Shown: one piece after another, positions 1-12,365 of the stretch
Position numbering within the stretch: the stretch's first letter is position 1
Layout of the letters: each line of letters starts with the position of its first letter
Assembly (NCBI GenBank): GCA_003508835.1
Contig: PUFA01000086.1
Span: 620,001-684,000, forward strand
DNA: 64,000 nt
Reading direction: 5' to 3'
Source: Eonycteris spelaea
Taxonomy: Eukaryota > Chordata > Mammalia > Chiroptera > Pteropodidae
Position numbers and translations under genes: made by a program
Notes under the pieces: model-generated
What the model was told of the DNA's origin: nothing
The model's database searches: none
The model's input: only the letters and a program-made list of their open reading frames with translations

Positions 1-1221
1 ATTCCAAAGTTTAGAATCAATACCAGTCTTTGAATTCCCTTCTAGAGCTTTCCATATTATATTAAGAAAGTAAATTTAGTTATAAATTTTACAATGTTTC
101 CTTTCCCAAACTAAAATTTGAATGATGCTGATTCCTGATATTAAACAAAAAGAAAATATTCACAACTATTGAATATCTTTATCATCTCCCATCACAGTCA
201 CAAAATCTTTTTAAAAGTAATAACATTTATTTATAAAAATTTTTCCTAAAAGTCTTTCTCAATGTTTTAAGAAGAAATCATGATACCTTTCTGGTTAGTG
301 CTGTTAAGAAAACATATCTAGCACAAATAAGTCTCACAGTCTTCTTTTAAATTCTATAATTAATAAAATGCCTAGAAAACCCTTGTTTTTATTATGAAAC
401 TATTATTCGAAATATTTTATCGAGAGAAATAGAAATTAAATAATATTTCTAGTACTTTTAATTTATTTTGCAGCTACATCTGAATACTACCAGGAATCTG
501 TATAAGCACTAACAACTATTGTGGAAGTTGAATAAAGTTAATGTTATTTTAAACACCTTGAAGAATAAAACAATCTTTCCTAAGTGCTATACAAATCCTT
601 TTTGTTCTATAGTATTTATGGGGTATATAAATCCCTGAATGAATACATTAAACTGGCTGATTCTATTATATTCTTTGATGTCTTCTACCTAACAACAACA
701 AAAAATGATGTTGATGTATCCTCAGAATTTGTAAGTAATGAGAATGTTGTAGTCAAGTGACAGGAAAGCATTGGTGTCTCACTGGTCTATTAGCAGGCAG
801 GAGGGATTTATATTTCATTCAAACTTTCCCACCTATTATCCCTTGTAATCAATGATACACATAGTTGAAAATATGAAGCATGGTGCACAGTTGGAACATG
901 TAAAACAAAGTGAACGTTTGTGATGCATAAAGAAATAAACCCACCACTTGGTTTCAAATAAATTAGTAACAGAGACACTAAATAAGAGGGAAAAAATCTT
1001 TAAAAATCTACTTCATAAATATACTGATAACATAATTCTCTTCCGAAGGCTAGGTTTGGGTTCAGCAGCCATATTCTGACTGCTTAATATTTATCACATA
1101 GTAGAGATACAGCTAGGTGAGGAATTTACCCAATTAGGAATCCATGTATGTTAAATATATGTAATGCATATTATACAGATACAAGAGGATATTGTTCAGG
1201 ATGGTTTAATAAAAGGGAGGC
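1..1221. other. Unassigned AT-rich sequence
   Basis: No gene, recognisable repeat or structured RNA is visible. The sequence is AT-rich with short homopolymer runs, and stop codons are frequent in all frames. Confidence 0.6.
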
Positions 1222-1410
1222 ATGGATTTAAAAATCAGGTGAATTACATTTTCATCCCACTACTTATTTGATCTTAACAAGTTACTTAACGTTTTTTTTT
1301 TTTTACTACCATTTAAGAATATTTGTCTTTCTTTCCCACAGTGCTATTTTAATGATGAATAATGCTATATATGTGAAAGTTCTCTGAAAAGCAATAAGCA
1401 ATATATTAAT
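1222..1410 (+). repeat. MIR SINE fragment
   Basis: The text follows the MIR consensus in the sense direction. A GGATTTAAAAATC start is followed by an ACTACTTATTTGATCTTAACAAG stretch (the family's 'tagctgtgtgaccttgggcaag' region) and TTACTTAAC. After a 13-T run at 1292-1304 comes the AGTGCTATTTTAATGATGAA region that corresponds to the MIR tail. It is heavily diverged, as expected for a repeat shared across mammals. The boundaries are approximate. Confidence 0.55.
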
Positions 1411-1956
1411 GCACTTCATATTAAGAAAAGGCTACAGTGGTTTCTCTTTGTAGCTTGTCCCTGAGCAGAGAAAGATGACCTCAGCATTACAGAGTGCTGG
1501 CTCACTTCCCTAAACCCTGGTTGTACTTAAGTTTATTACCTTGATCTTTACTGTAAAACAAAGTGAAAGTTTGAGTAATTTACTAGTGGTTTTGGACCAG
1601 ACTGGTCAGCAAACTAAGATAGAATCCTTAGATTAGATTCTTTATATTAAAATCACCAGAAAATTGCAAACTATTTATAAAATTCTAATTTAAGAGCTAT
1701 ATTCTAGCAGACTTATATTAATGCAATCAACAAATATTGAGCCAAACATGCATTATTGCTGTTCTTGGTAAATACTATTTGGCAAATAATAGATGTATTA
1801 TTCTTTCCATGGTTTGTAATTTATTTTAAAAATATACAAATTATAATAAACAAAATTTAATTTGAACCAAGAACGCTGAAAATCAAATCAAATTAAATTA
1901 TCATTGTCTTGGTAGAATAAAACAATTACTCCATTAATATGATATACATCAAATTA
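1411..1956. other. Unassigned AT-rich sequence
   Basis: Nothing recognised. A short segment around 1440-1540 is less AT-rich but has no open frame or repeat that I can name. Confidence 0.5.
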
Positions 1957-2273
1957 CAATTGACCCTTGAACGACATGAGTTTAAATTGTGTGGGCCACT
2001 TATATGCAGATTATTTCAATAAATACTGTAAAATTTTTCTCTTCCTTATGATTTTCTTAACATTCTCTTTTCCCTACCTTACTTTATTGTAAGAATAAAA
2101 TATATAATGTATATAACATACTAAATATAGGTTAATCAAATGCTTATGTTACCAGTAAGGCTTCAGTAAAAGTAGGCTTTTAGTAGCTAAGTTTTTGAGG
2201 AATCAAATGTTATGGATTTTCGACTGCACAGGTTTGGCACCCGTAGCACCTTTTATAGTTCAAGGGTCAATGG
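1957..2273. mobile_element. Tigger/MER2-type DNA transposon MITE
   Basis: The ends form a terminal inverted repeat: TTGACCCTTGAAC near 1959 and its exact complement GTTCAAGGGTCAA near 2259. Both outer edges touch a TA dinucleotide (1955-1956 and 2274-2275), the target duplication made by Tc1/mariner-class transposases. The inside matches the non-autonomous Tigger consensus I remember, with TTCTCTTCCTTATGATTTTC, the TTTATTGTAAGAATA segment and GGATTTTCGACTGCACAGG. It is about 317 bp long with no transposase frame, so it is a deletion derivative that moved in trans. The exact subfamily name is uncertain. Confidence 0.85.
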
Positions 2274-3244
2274 TATTTCAATTCAGAAAGATTTTATGTT
2301 AATTTTGCTTGGTAACACAGAAATTGATATTCACTAGAAAGAAATTCTACATACAAATTTTGACATTGATATATTGTGTATCATTTAACTATTATCAGTT
2401 TATCAAATTGTAATAAATTATATTTAGCAGATTTGATTAATTTAGATTCCAATGCAAAGACAGAATTTCATGTTATATGTCAATTATTTAAAAAAAAACA
2501 CTTTATATAACCATTTATAGTGTGGTATTAGTCACAAAATAATTAGACTATTATAAATATGCCAGGAAAAAATTACACAGCCAATTCAAATGTGTATGTT
2601 CTCCCCAGATTCAAGTTAAATAAAAATATATATATATTATTTAAGTAGATTGTTAAAATTGTTTATTGTGTTTGCTCTTGCTTATAGATTTTCTTTATGT
2701 GGAAAGCATTGTCAATGTTTATTTAATTTTTTATGAGGTATCAAGTACAGGAAATGATTTATGCAATTTTTTTCTTAAAAACACAGCTTAACATTATATA
2801 AATTTTTCTAAAGAATGAAATAAATCAAGTTTACTATAAAATAATGCGTAAATTTACTGGAGTTAATATGCTTCATAATTTAAATGCTTAAGTCTCCAGC
2901 TCCATTAATATCCATTTGTTAGTCATACCTTAGTATAAGGAATAATAATTGGGAAATAAAATTACTTAAAATCCCAGACATATTTTAGAAAAAGAAATAT
3001 AAATGGAAAAAGCAGGAAAGAGTAAGATATATGGTCTTAAGATGTAAATAAGGTAAGATACTACAGGTCTTATTGATACTGTATCAAACGTATGCATGAA
3101 ATGTGAATCAATCTAAACAGACCCATATATAAAGATCCAGTCATGCATTTTTCATTTTAAACCAATTAAGTTAGCTATATTACCTCCTGCATAAGATTAA
3201 TAAGAATGAACTCAAGTTATCTGTTGGCTCATCAGGATAAAGCA
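2274..3244. other. Unassigned AT-rich sequence
   Basis: No gene or recognised repeat. A short (TA)n occurs at about 2629-2638. Confidence 0.5.
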
Positions 3245-3352
3245 GTGCTTTCTTCATTGAGTTATTATGGATAATATTCATAATAATAAGTGCAAAAAGT
3301 ATTTACTTATAACAATATATAGAGCATAGTGGATGCTAAATAAATGTTACTT
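3245..3352 (+). repeat. MIR SINE 3' part
   Basis: The segment with GATAATATTCATAATAATAAG, the AGAGCATAGTGGATGCTAAATAAATGTTA stretch and the following CTTGTTCTC reads like the 3' half of MIR ('agtgcctggcacatagtaagcgctcaataaatgtta'). Strongly diverged. Confidence 0.6.
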
Positions 3353-3365
3353 GTTCTCTTCCTAT

Positions 3366-3490
3366 TATGTAAACTCCACAAGGGCAAGAACAAATGCTAC
3401 CTTATTACTTGTTAGCACCCATCCCTTCCATACTATCAGATATATAATAAGAGACCAGCAACAGTTATTTTTCAAATACGTAAATAAAGA
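3366..3490 (+). repeat. L2 LINE 3' end fragment
   Basis: AACTCCACAAGGGCAAGAAC corresponds to the L2 3' terminal signature 'ctccatgagggcagggac'. It is followed by a diverged version of the downstream L2 text ending near AAATACGTAAATAAAG. It lies directly after the MIR piece. Confidence 0.5.
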
Positions 3491-3670
3491 GAAAGTGCCT
3501 GATTGCAGTGCTGGGCTCTGTATTTGTTTGGTTCTCTGCTCCAGTCTGACTTTTCTGCCATAAATTTAGAGCAAGCCACACATAGCTATGGTTTCTAAAA
3601 AAAAAAACACAAACAAACAAACCTGATAATCTATAGCCTAATGGCCCAGATGGGTTCACCCAGATCCTAG

Positions 3671-3675
<5 letters not shown>

Positions 3676-3721
<46 letters not shown>

Positions 3722-3746
3722 TCACTCACTCACTCACTCACTCACT
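3676..3746. repeat. Compound microsatellite (CA)n(CACT)n
   Basis: About 21 CA units run without interruption and pass directly into about seven CACT/CTCA units. The (CACT)n part probably grew after a C-to-T change inside the (CA)n run. The open frame on the minus strand here encodes only alternating Cys-Val and is not a gene. Confidence 0.97.
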
Positions 3747-4582
3747 TTAATAGACTTGGTGAAACAGTAAAAAGCTTATACAGAGATCCAGTGGAACTCA
3801 TCTGACAAACCAATGATCTGTTAAACAAACCAGTCACTTCTTTGTGCATGAAACTGAATTTTTTCTTTATAAGTCCTGGCTTTGTCTTTTGTCAGGGCAA
3901 AAGACTTTACAGTCATTTTTATTACGTATATGATGGTAGATATTCAGTATTTTAACTAATTGTCTTTGAATTATGCTTTCCTATTTGCATTGTATAATTT
4001 ATGTTAATAAAAATAAAATTTATAAATAGGAGGTAAGAATGTTTTAATGTGTTTAGTATTTGGACTTCATTTTGTTTGAAAATAGAGAATGCTTTGTTAA
4101 GTATTGGCTTCATTAAGCAACTCTCATTCAATAGAATTACCATTATCTCAATAAACCTAAAGGCTAATATCTTTTAGATAGTACAAGAGATAAACAAGAT
4201 GTATAAAACATAGCTCTGAATGCTTTCCTTCTGGGCAGGGGTATTTACATTTGTAGTTAAGATAGTTTTGTTATATTAGGTGGGGAGTAATTTGAAATTG
4301 TCTCTATCAGAAACTTGTAGTGTATGTGTATGTGCAAGCCTGTCAAGAATTGAGATGTATATAACACTTGTGTTTTCTCTGCCTAGCATCCCTTCTTATA
4401 TTTTTTGATTGATTTTTTATTTGTGAAACCCTTACTTTCACCCTCCCTATAGTAGCCCCAGTGGCATGCCTAACACCAATGACAACAAAGGGACCTAAAT
4501 AGTACCAACTTCATTTTCCCTGGAGTTTTATTTATATGTGACAAGAGAAAGAAGACTTGTTTTCTTTAGCAATTGCTAAAAA
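3747..4582. other. Unassigned AT-rich sequence
   Basis: Nothing recognised; there is no open frame worth reporting. Confidence 0.5.
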
Positions 4583-4583
4583 T

Positions 4584-4627
<44 letters not shown>

Positions 4628-4640
4628 CAAGCAAGTAAGT
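4583..4640. repeat. (AAGT)n tetranucleotide microsatellite
   Basis: About 14 AAGT units, with two units changed to AAGC near 4625-4634. The minus-strand frame reads as a Leu-Leu-Thr-Tyr repeat, so the open frame over it is an artefact. Confidence 0.97.
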
Positions 4641-6815
4641 GGGCTTCAGTATTGGGCTACCAGCAGCCTTTACATATTTTTGGGTGGATAAACCCTGACT
4701 GAGAATAAAAGCCCAACACCATGGATACACAAAAAAAGACATCAGAAGAGGAATCTGTTTGAGTCCCTGGATGTAGCCACGCCTGAAGAAATCTCTGTAA
4801 CATTTTTTATTGCTTAAGCTTATTTGAGCTGGTTTTCTTTCTCTTACAACCAAAGGAGCCTTAGGAAATATTAGTTAAGTAGAATATTGATGAGAACATT
4901 TATAAAAAATAAAACATGAATATGCTTTTGATATAAATGAAATTAACTGAAAATTTTAAACTACAAAGTATATACTTTGTAGCCTATTAAATGTAATTAA
5001 TAGTTCCTCAAATTAAAATTTTTTCATGTATAAATATACTAAGTCACTCAATTTTGAGTCTCTTCTAATACTAATGTAAACCTGTCATTTATACTTAAAT
5101 TATGGGTGCTTTTCTACTTTATATAAAGAAAGTAGAACAAGATCAATGAGAATATCCAATTGATTCAGACTGTAGAGAAGTTTGAGTGGTATCAATGCAA
5201 ATGAAATTCAAGTAAAAACCTAACCATTGAACTTATGGCTTGAGTTTTGAACTCCTCTCAATAAAATAATATATATTATATAATTTTTAAAATTTGATTA
5301 ATATTAAATTATAGCCTTTATGTCTTCTCTTCAGCGAGTTATATTACTTCTCTGCATGATTTTATCCTTCCAAGTTTCTTTACTTGTGCCTGCATTTTTC
5401 CTTTTATCCTTGCTTCCTCTAGGTCTGGCTTTTACTGCTCTCGCATTTTATGGTCTCCCACTGAGTCTCCTCTTCTCTTATCACCATGGCCTGGTGCCTT
5501 TAGGCATCTCTTTCACCACCTATCAGTTTCCTTTTACTTCCGTTCATCACCATTCCTTCCTACTCCCTCCATCTATCTTACTTCTTATCGGCACCCTTGT
5601 ATTCAAAGGGGAAAAATAAATCCCTTGATATAATAAATTAGATTTTAAGAAGTCATTTTAAAAATACTGTATTTTCTTTACAAGACTATGATATGTGAGA
5701 TTCAAAGCAAATCATTTCTAGAGGTGTTCAATTCCACTCAACCACTACAAGGCAAATACTTGAATTTTCCTTTGTTTGGGTTGCAAGTATAAATTTCAAA
5801 ATTTGCTATCGATTTGGCAATAAAGCAGAACATAATTTTCAAAATACAAATGAACAATTTAATAGGAACTAGTATAAATTAGTTTCATGAAAATGATACA
5901 TTAAAGAATAAAGATCTAGGCTTTTGATAAAATGTATAAATACTAAGTAAATCTCCATATATATATTTCCTTTTGATATTTGCTTTTTTTTACTATAGAA
6001 ATAATTTGCATGTATGTAAATTATTCCTCGGCCATAAATGACTTCGTTCTCTTCCTGTCTTAATTTAGAAAGATATCAAGGCTATGCCTGGGCACAGAAA
6101 TAGGATGTCATGTGTCTCCTTTTAATCTCCATGAATGAAGAAATAAATGGACAACATCTTATCTAAGATGTATGCTCACCTTTAGCAAGCCACCAAGGCA
6201 TAAACTCCTCCCCAACATTTTGAGAAATCCTAAAGTGCTTAGGTTCTTTCGTCTGTCTTGTACTTATCTCATTTTGGGACTGAAAATGTTTAGGTTATAA
6301 GTACGTCTGGTCGCTCTGTCTCAGGAGAATCCTTTCAGTACTATTCCCCTAGCAAAGACAGCCTTGGGTTACAGAAATAAATACCTCCTCCTTTTCTCCT
6401 GCTTTAAAAGGAGATACCCTTCATTTCATGACCTCTTCACATGGTGGAGCAATGAAGGGTAGTAAGTTCATATTAAACTCAGTAGTTAGCAAGGCAAATA
6501 GATACTTGGCTTTCAGAGCATAACATAGTTACCAAAAATGCTCCAAAAAGTTTGGTGATATTTGCCTGTGTTTATTTTCAGGAGGGTTCGTGAGTACATA
6601 CTTTTAATGTTTTGAAAATCTTGATCAATTTGTGAAATGGTAAGTGCTAATACACAATTTATCTTGATCTGTTTTCCCAGGATATATTTTACAAATTACC
6701 AAAAGAAATAATTCACCACATCTCTCTGTGAGTTTACCTTGCTAGTTCTTTGAAATTGTATTTATCATTGCCTCTTTGAAAAACTGTTTTAAAACAGATG
6801 TGACAAGCATCTGGA
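4641..6815. other. Unassigned sequence
   Basis: No gene recognised. 5320-5619 has an open frame of 99 codons whose product is almost wholly hydrophobic because the strand is pyrimidine-rich. It matches no family I know and has no neighbouring exon signal. The rest is ordinary AT-rich DNA. Confidence 0.5.
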
Positions 6816-6978
6816 TAATATATATATTATATATATATATACACATATATATTATATATTATATATATACACACATATATACATATATACACACATATGT
6901 TGCACACACATATACACACACATATATACATATGAATACATATATATGCTGCAACAAATATATATATTTTTTTTTTTT
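6816..6978. repeat. Complex TA/CA/CATA microsatellite with poly-T edge
   Basis: A block of mixed (TA)n, (CA)n and CATA units about 150 bp long, ending in a 12-T run (about 6967-6978). Several segments are self-complementary and could form cruciforms. The Tyr/Ile/His-rich frame across it is low complexity only. Confidence 0.95.
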
Positions 6979-9900
6979 CCAGTCAATAACCTCACTGAGG
7001 AACATCTTCTTTCACACATACCACTCCATGACTCATCTAATGTGTTAACTTTGGATAATGAGACGAGGAGAAGTGGCTACTAAATAGCTTATTCAAATTA
7101 ACTCAGATCTGAGTATAAATGTGGACGTATCCATGCAATTCACAAACTGCTGACTGAGCCTGTGTTTTTAATATCATTGTTTGATGAAGTTGGCACTCTT
7201 GATCATTTTCTCTCTTTGAAGATACTGAATTCAATGATCCATCCTTTGTGTTTATTTATGAGGACTGTGAACATAATGAATGATTTAAGATGTTTAGAAA
7301 TAAACATTGAGTTTAGATGGCAGGAAAAGGCAAAGTTCAGTAAAATCGATAAGCACAATTCTCATATCTCTATTATTATCTCTTCATTAATAAAAGTTCT
7401 CTTTCCCCAACAAAATGCAAGTGGTGGGGAAAACTGGGGAGTTATCTGAGTTCAAATATGTGGATACTAAGAAAAATAAGCATGACTTTTTGCATGTAGA
7501 ATTCCAATGCCAAAGTAGTTCATAAAATACAGTGAACCTATTGACTCAAATAACTGGTATTTCAAATAGCTGATTGTTTGAAGGAAGAAAAGCTGGTTCT
7601 AGAGCCTCAGTGTCTGAAGACACTTGCCTTTGTGTTTCTCTGGCTTCTTCCATGATGGCTTAATTTCCAGGTTGGCTTTCTCAATAGTGGTAGCAAAATG
7701 ATCATCACCAACTCTCACATACTACATCCCCAATCCTGCTTTCTGTAAACTTACCATAAAATAACTTGATTCCAGACATTTTTGATAAAAATCTTAAGCC
7801 TGACTTTAATTTTGCTAGTTTGAGTTATGTTAATGAAATAACATAATGAAATAAACTAGTCATAGTTATCAGGGAACAGAATGATTTAGGTAATACTCAA
7901 CTCAGAAACTATGGAGTAAGGTTTTAAAACCAATGGGATAAAAATAAGTGAGTGCAATTCACCAAAGGAAAACAATAATTTTTTTTTTTAATCAAAATAA
8001 TGAAAAAAGTTTCCTGGTCAGCCAAAACCAATTGGTTTCTATAACTGAAATGCAAGCATTACAGAGGCACCTTTAATAGTGAATGGAACATTCATCATAA
8101 GCAGTTAAATAATTCCAGATATTATTAGATGGTAGTAAAAGTTGAGGACAGAAGGCCAGGTAGTGATCGATATATATATATTAATCTCCTAATGTTAATC
8201 CTAACACAGTGTTTACACCACTGACAGCAAGCCTTTGGTTTGATTAGGAGATCAATGTTCCTATTAGTAAAGTGAGGACTCAGATAAACTATTCAACTAA
8301 TTTTACCTTAAATCACATCTTATGTACTTCTGAGTTACAGCATGTTAGAAGCACATATATCGTAATTATTAGAAAGGATATTAGAATGAAATTTTCATAG
8401 TTCATCATTTTTACCTAGCTGAAATGCTAATTAGTAAAATAGATGTTAAAAAGTATTTATATGTAAATAACTTTAAAAAATATTGCTGAAGATATCAGCA
8501 GAACATATTACTTTAAAAAAAAATGTGACTTTCATTTCCCATGAAGATTCTCATGTCATGTAAAACTTACATTAAATACATATGTATGCTTTTCTCCTGT
8601 TAATCTGTCTTTGTCAGTTTAATTTTCAGACACCCTAAGAAGGACCCTAAGAAAGCCAAGAAAACTTTTTTCTCCCCTACATCACAAATCCTAAAGTTGA
8701 TATTTCTAATTATTATGACAAGCTGATGGATCATTCAGTAAACAAAAACAAATGAAAATATTCTTGAATCTCTCAAATCAAACACCATACTGTTGAAATC
8801 TTAGCTGTAAGTTTATATTTTTCTGCTCTAAAAAATTTATTTTGAAAAATTCAATATATATATATATTTTTATTAAATCATCCTAATAGCTAAAATGTTC
8901 CTCTACCAAAAGCATTTATGAACTCTTAAGCATTGTAACTAGCATAAAAAAAGTACAATCATGTAAACTAATTTTTTGAAATGAGACAGGAATATTTTTT
9001 CAATCATATTCACACATTTGAGCTGTTCAAACATGTTGCAATGAAATGCAATGCAATTGGCAAGCACACATTTTAAATAGAGGATAGTTGCCAAAGCTGT
9101 TGTCATCTTTAAATAATCTTTTTGCTCTACGCTTTTAGAGCATACATTTGTGTCACAATTTAAGTTGAGTCTAGCAACTTGAAGTTAATCCTTGACTACT
9201 TGTCATGATTAGATATTTATCTAAGGTAAATACCACAGACCATCTGTGAGAGGACATTATTTTATCTGTCTCTTGGGGAATAGGGAGGCTCACTTTGAGA
9301 AAGGGCCTACTCTGGCTTTTTGTGAAAGTGGGAGAGTAGCAGGTGGTTGGTACAGATAACGCAAAGAATAATACTGGAGAAAAAAAAAAAAAAGCAGGCT
9401 TTGCCAGCAAACCTTTGCGATATTCTATGCACTGCAACAGGTGGCAAGCATTGAGATCTCTATGTCATATGTGTCTACAAAGCCAGAATATGATTCGCAT
9501 TTTGTAGCTCAGATTCTGCGAGGCACTGAAAACACAGATGTTAGGAAATTTTAAAGTTCAATAAGGGCAGAATCTAATACTATTATGAGATGCTCTCTTT
9601 CTCCAAGTGCTTGTACTTATATTGCTAACTGCAGGACAGAGAGAGAGCTCTTAGGAGTAATTATAGAAATGGGTGGCATTTAAATTAAAATGTTAATATA
9701 GGCTATTTAGCCTTTTTCTAATTTCAAGACAAACCTATAGATTCCCTTGGGAAACTGGATGGCAGCCTATTAACATGCAAATGTGATCTATTTGGCAGAA
9801 TTTTTAAAAGTGACAAGGAAACTTTCAATCAACCTGAAGAAAGAGAGAAACTTTACCAAGATTTCCTTGCCTTGAGCTCAGCATGTAACAATTAAAGCAA

Positions 9901-10120
9901 GCTGGAGTGAAGTATAAGGCAAAGGAAAATACATATATTGATGACCTATTTCAGGAGAGAATGGTGGGAAAGCTTTTTCGACTATCTCCCTTCAGAATTT
10001 ATTACACACATTTAGCAAAAAAATAATTTAAAAGATAAAAAATAAAAGGACTGGAGATAATAATCAAAAATAGAATAATGGTAAACTCAAAATTACAAGA
10101 AGAGACAAAATGAAACAAAA
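6979..10120. other. Unassigned AT-rich sequence
   Basis: No gene, LINE or LTR recognised across about 3.1 kb. Short features seen are (TA)n at 8169-8180, (TA)n at 8854-8868, and an A-run near 9380-9393. A 10-bp inverted pair, ATCTCCTAAT near 8183 and ATTAGGAGAT near 8243, is short enough to be chance. Confidence 0.5.
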
Positions 10121-10240
10121 GCTTCACGAGAGCAGAAATTTTGTCTTTTTTTTTTTTTTTACTGCTGTGTACCCACTACTCAGAATTGTGTTTGCACACA
10201 GTAAGTACTCAACACCTTTATCAAATAACTGAACAAATTC
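10121..10240 (+). repeat. L2 LINE 3' end fragment
   Basis: GCTTCACGAGAGCAGAAATT followed by an 18-T run, then ACTGCTGTGTACCCACTACT and CACAGTAAGTACTCAACACC, follows the L2 3' end ('gctccatgagggcagggactttgtct ... actgctgtatccccag ... cacatagtaggtgctcaata'). The T-run appears to be an expansion of the 'ttgtctttttt' part. Confidence 0.65.
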
Positions 10241-10290
10241 AAAAGATTGAAAGTAACTTGTATTAGGATGAGTAAATTACCTAATGACCT

Positions 10291-10470
10291 TCTATAATGT
10301 GCCATTTTTCTGCAAGTATTTATACAGATTAACCTGTGTAATCATGACTAAACCTCTGAGAAAGGTAGTATTATCCTTTTTTTATAGAAGAAAATTGAGT
10401 TTCAGATATGTTAAGCTGTCTGAAGTAATGCTGCCTTCAAAGCACAAACTCTTTCCTTTATAACATGGCA
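10291..10470 (+). repeat. L2/MIR-type fragment
   Basis: The order of TAACCTGTGTAATCATGAC, GAAAGGTAGTATTATCCTTTT and TATAGAAGAAAATTGAG matches the 'aacaaccctgtgaggtaggtactattatcccc...acagatgaggaaactgag' block shared by L2 and MIR 3' regions. It is diverged, and the exact family is open. Confidence 0.5.
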
Positions 10471-11329
10471 TAACCCCTGCCCCCACCAGAGGGTAATGGT
10501 ACTGAGAAGACTTTGCCAATAAAAATACAAATTCTAGAGGACAGGAGAAACCCCTGTTCACATTGCCTTCCATGTTTCACACAGCAAGGACGTCCTGATC
10601 ATTCTTAGAATTTATAACTCTATGTTGTCTAAATAGTAGCACAAGAATCATTGCATTTCTCTGCAATGGTATGTACAGTGTCTTTGTGTGAAATGTAAGC
10701 TGTGTACCTTGTATATAGCCTAGTTGAAGAAAAACAATCAGTATAATTGGAATTAGAGAAAAACTGTATCAAAAAAAATAGGAGACTAAAAATTAGTAAT
10801 ATGTTAAAGTTTCCACTGCCAGAAAAAAAAAAAATGTGTGCAAAAAAAACAGTTGAAAGAGAGAGAAAACAACAACAACAAAAAAAGTGTGGAGGGTAAT
10901 GAAATTATCTATCTTCTATCTATCTTTCTAAAATATCTCGAAGTAGTAAAATAAGGTCGAGTTTCATTTTGAGAGCATTATATTCTATTAAATACTTTAC
11001 ACTTTTACACTAAAGCATTAAAGAGTATATCTGAATTGAATTCTCTTCTGACTTGATTCTGTTTTAAATATTACAAGGCTTGATTACCTTTTACAATTTA
11101 TTACTAGCTAATTTATAAATCATTGGTAGTGTTAGCATCTTGTCAAACACTAAAGCTCAGTATATATTTCTATTACTCAGGTCAATTCGATTAATGCAAA
11201 CTATGAGAAGAAAAAGATGTCCCTTTATAAAAATAAATATGATAAAAACTTTTCATACATTACAAATAGACTGAATCAGAAGTTAAAATATTTGCTTTTT
11301 GGGGGAAAAATCCAAATTAATATTTTATT
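10471..11329. other. Unassigned AT-rich sequence
   Basis: Nothing recognised apart from short A-runs (10826-10836) and a TATC-rich patch near 10906-10927. Confidence 0.5.
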
Positions 11330-11470
11330 AAGAAAAATGTGCATGAACATGGACAATAGACTAGTGGTTACCAGAGGGTAGGGAGTGGAGAAGTGGGAGG
11401 AAGATGGGGTAAAAAGGGACATTAAAGAATTAAAAAATAATAATAATAAATAATTATAAATAAATAAACA
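11330..11470 (+). repeat. L1 3' UTR fragment with AT-rich tail
   Basis: AATAGACTAGTGGTTACCAG followed by AGGGTAGGGAGTGG and a TGGGAGGAAGATGGGG stretch is the polypurine-containing part of a laurasiatherian-type L1 3' UTR. It runs into an AATAAT/AAATA-rich tail. No ORF2 remains. Confidence 0.6.
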
Positions 11471-11873
11471 TTTGCAAAAAACATGGGAAAGTTTTGATCC
11501 ATTCTTCATTGATAATCAAATATCATGAAAAAAATGAAAGAAAAAAAGCTGGATTTGCTCAAATTGTGAAGACTAAGGTGTATCAAAACATTTGCTCTGT
11601 TAAATTTACAGTGGATAAAAAATTGTCAAGAAGTAATTGAAGATTTTCTGGTCTTTTACTATTTTTATATGGAGTTATTCCAGATAATCTTATCATTAAC
11701 TCTGCTTTCATCTTTTCAAGAATATTACTCCAGCAATTGTTCCTCTCTCAGCATCCTAACATACCCCTTCTCTACTGAATCATACTCATTGGCATAGTCT
11801 AATATCTTTATTCTTATGAAAACCTCATAGAATTCATTTATACTCTACAGTTTATCTATAGTATTTTTTTTTC
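11471..11873. other. Unassigned, becoming pyrimidine-rich
   Basis: No recognised element. From about 11690 it is pyrimidine-rich and may be a more diverged upstream part of the L2 that follows. Confidence 0.4.
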
Positions 11874-12365
11874 AAGAGCTCTCTATACTCCTGCATTTCT
11901 TGACCTTCATTCACACTTGAACCCATTCTAATCAATCTCTTCTTTCTGTCACACTCCTGAAAGTGCACTATCAATGACCCGATTACTAAATTCAGTGGTC
12001 AATTCTCCATACTCATCTTACTTGAATTATTAAAAGCATTTTTATACAGTTGATTATTCTCTCCTCATTGAAAATATCTTGGTGTACTTTCTGTCTCAAC
12101 ACTCCCCAGAATATTTTTTACTTAACTTCTCAGTCTCCTTTACTGGAACTCCCTCCTGTCTCTGATCATTAAGCATTAGAATACAAAGGGTTGAGTGCTT
12201 ACATTTACTCTCTTTTCTATCTATATTTATTCCCTTTCTTTATAATGTCATCTCATGACGAACTACCACTTATCAAGATTACGAAGGTTATATTTCCAGC
12301 CTGGAACTTTCCTCTTAACTCCATACTCATACTCATACTTTACACCTTATCAACTCCTTCAAACC
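11874..12365 (+). pseudogene. L2 (LINE2) ORF2 reverse-transcriptase remnant
   Basis: The sense strand follows the L2 ORF2 consensus closely enough to be recognised: CAAGAGCTCTCTATACTCCT, TCAGTGGTCAATTCTCCATA, CTCATCTTACTTGAATTATT, ACAGTTGATTATTCTCTCCT, TTCTCAGTCTCCTTTACTGG and TATATTTCCAGCCTGG. These cover the CR1/L2 reverse-transcriptase palm from the conserved 'SVLLLDLSAAFDTVDHSLLL' block to just past the YADD active-site box. The box itself (around 12277-12290) no longer encodes the catalytic aspartates, and stops and frameshifts occur throughout. It is a dead copy of an element that stopped moving early in placental evolution. Confidence 0.8.

Noticed and set aside
4583..4640. Regular repeats that might suggest a CRISPR array
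   Set aside because: A 4-bp microsatellite without spacers; the DNA is mammalian.
5320..5619. 99-codon open frame with a hydrophobic, signal-like product
   Set aside because: The hydrophobicity follows from pyrimidine-rich DNA. There is no recognised domain, no splice context, and its length is not unusual for six frames of 64 kb.
8183..8252. 10-bp inverted repeat ATCTCCTAAT / ATTAGGAGAT
   Set aside because: Too short and too widely spaced to be meaningful in 64 kb. No transposon ends or RNA gene accompany it.
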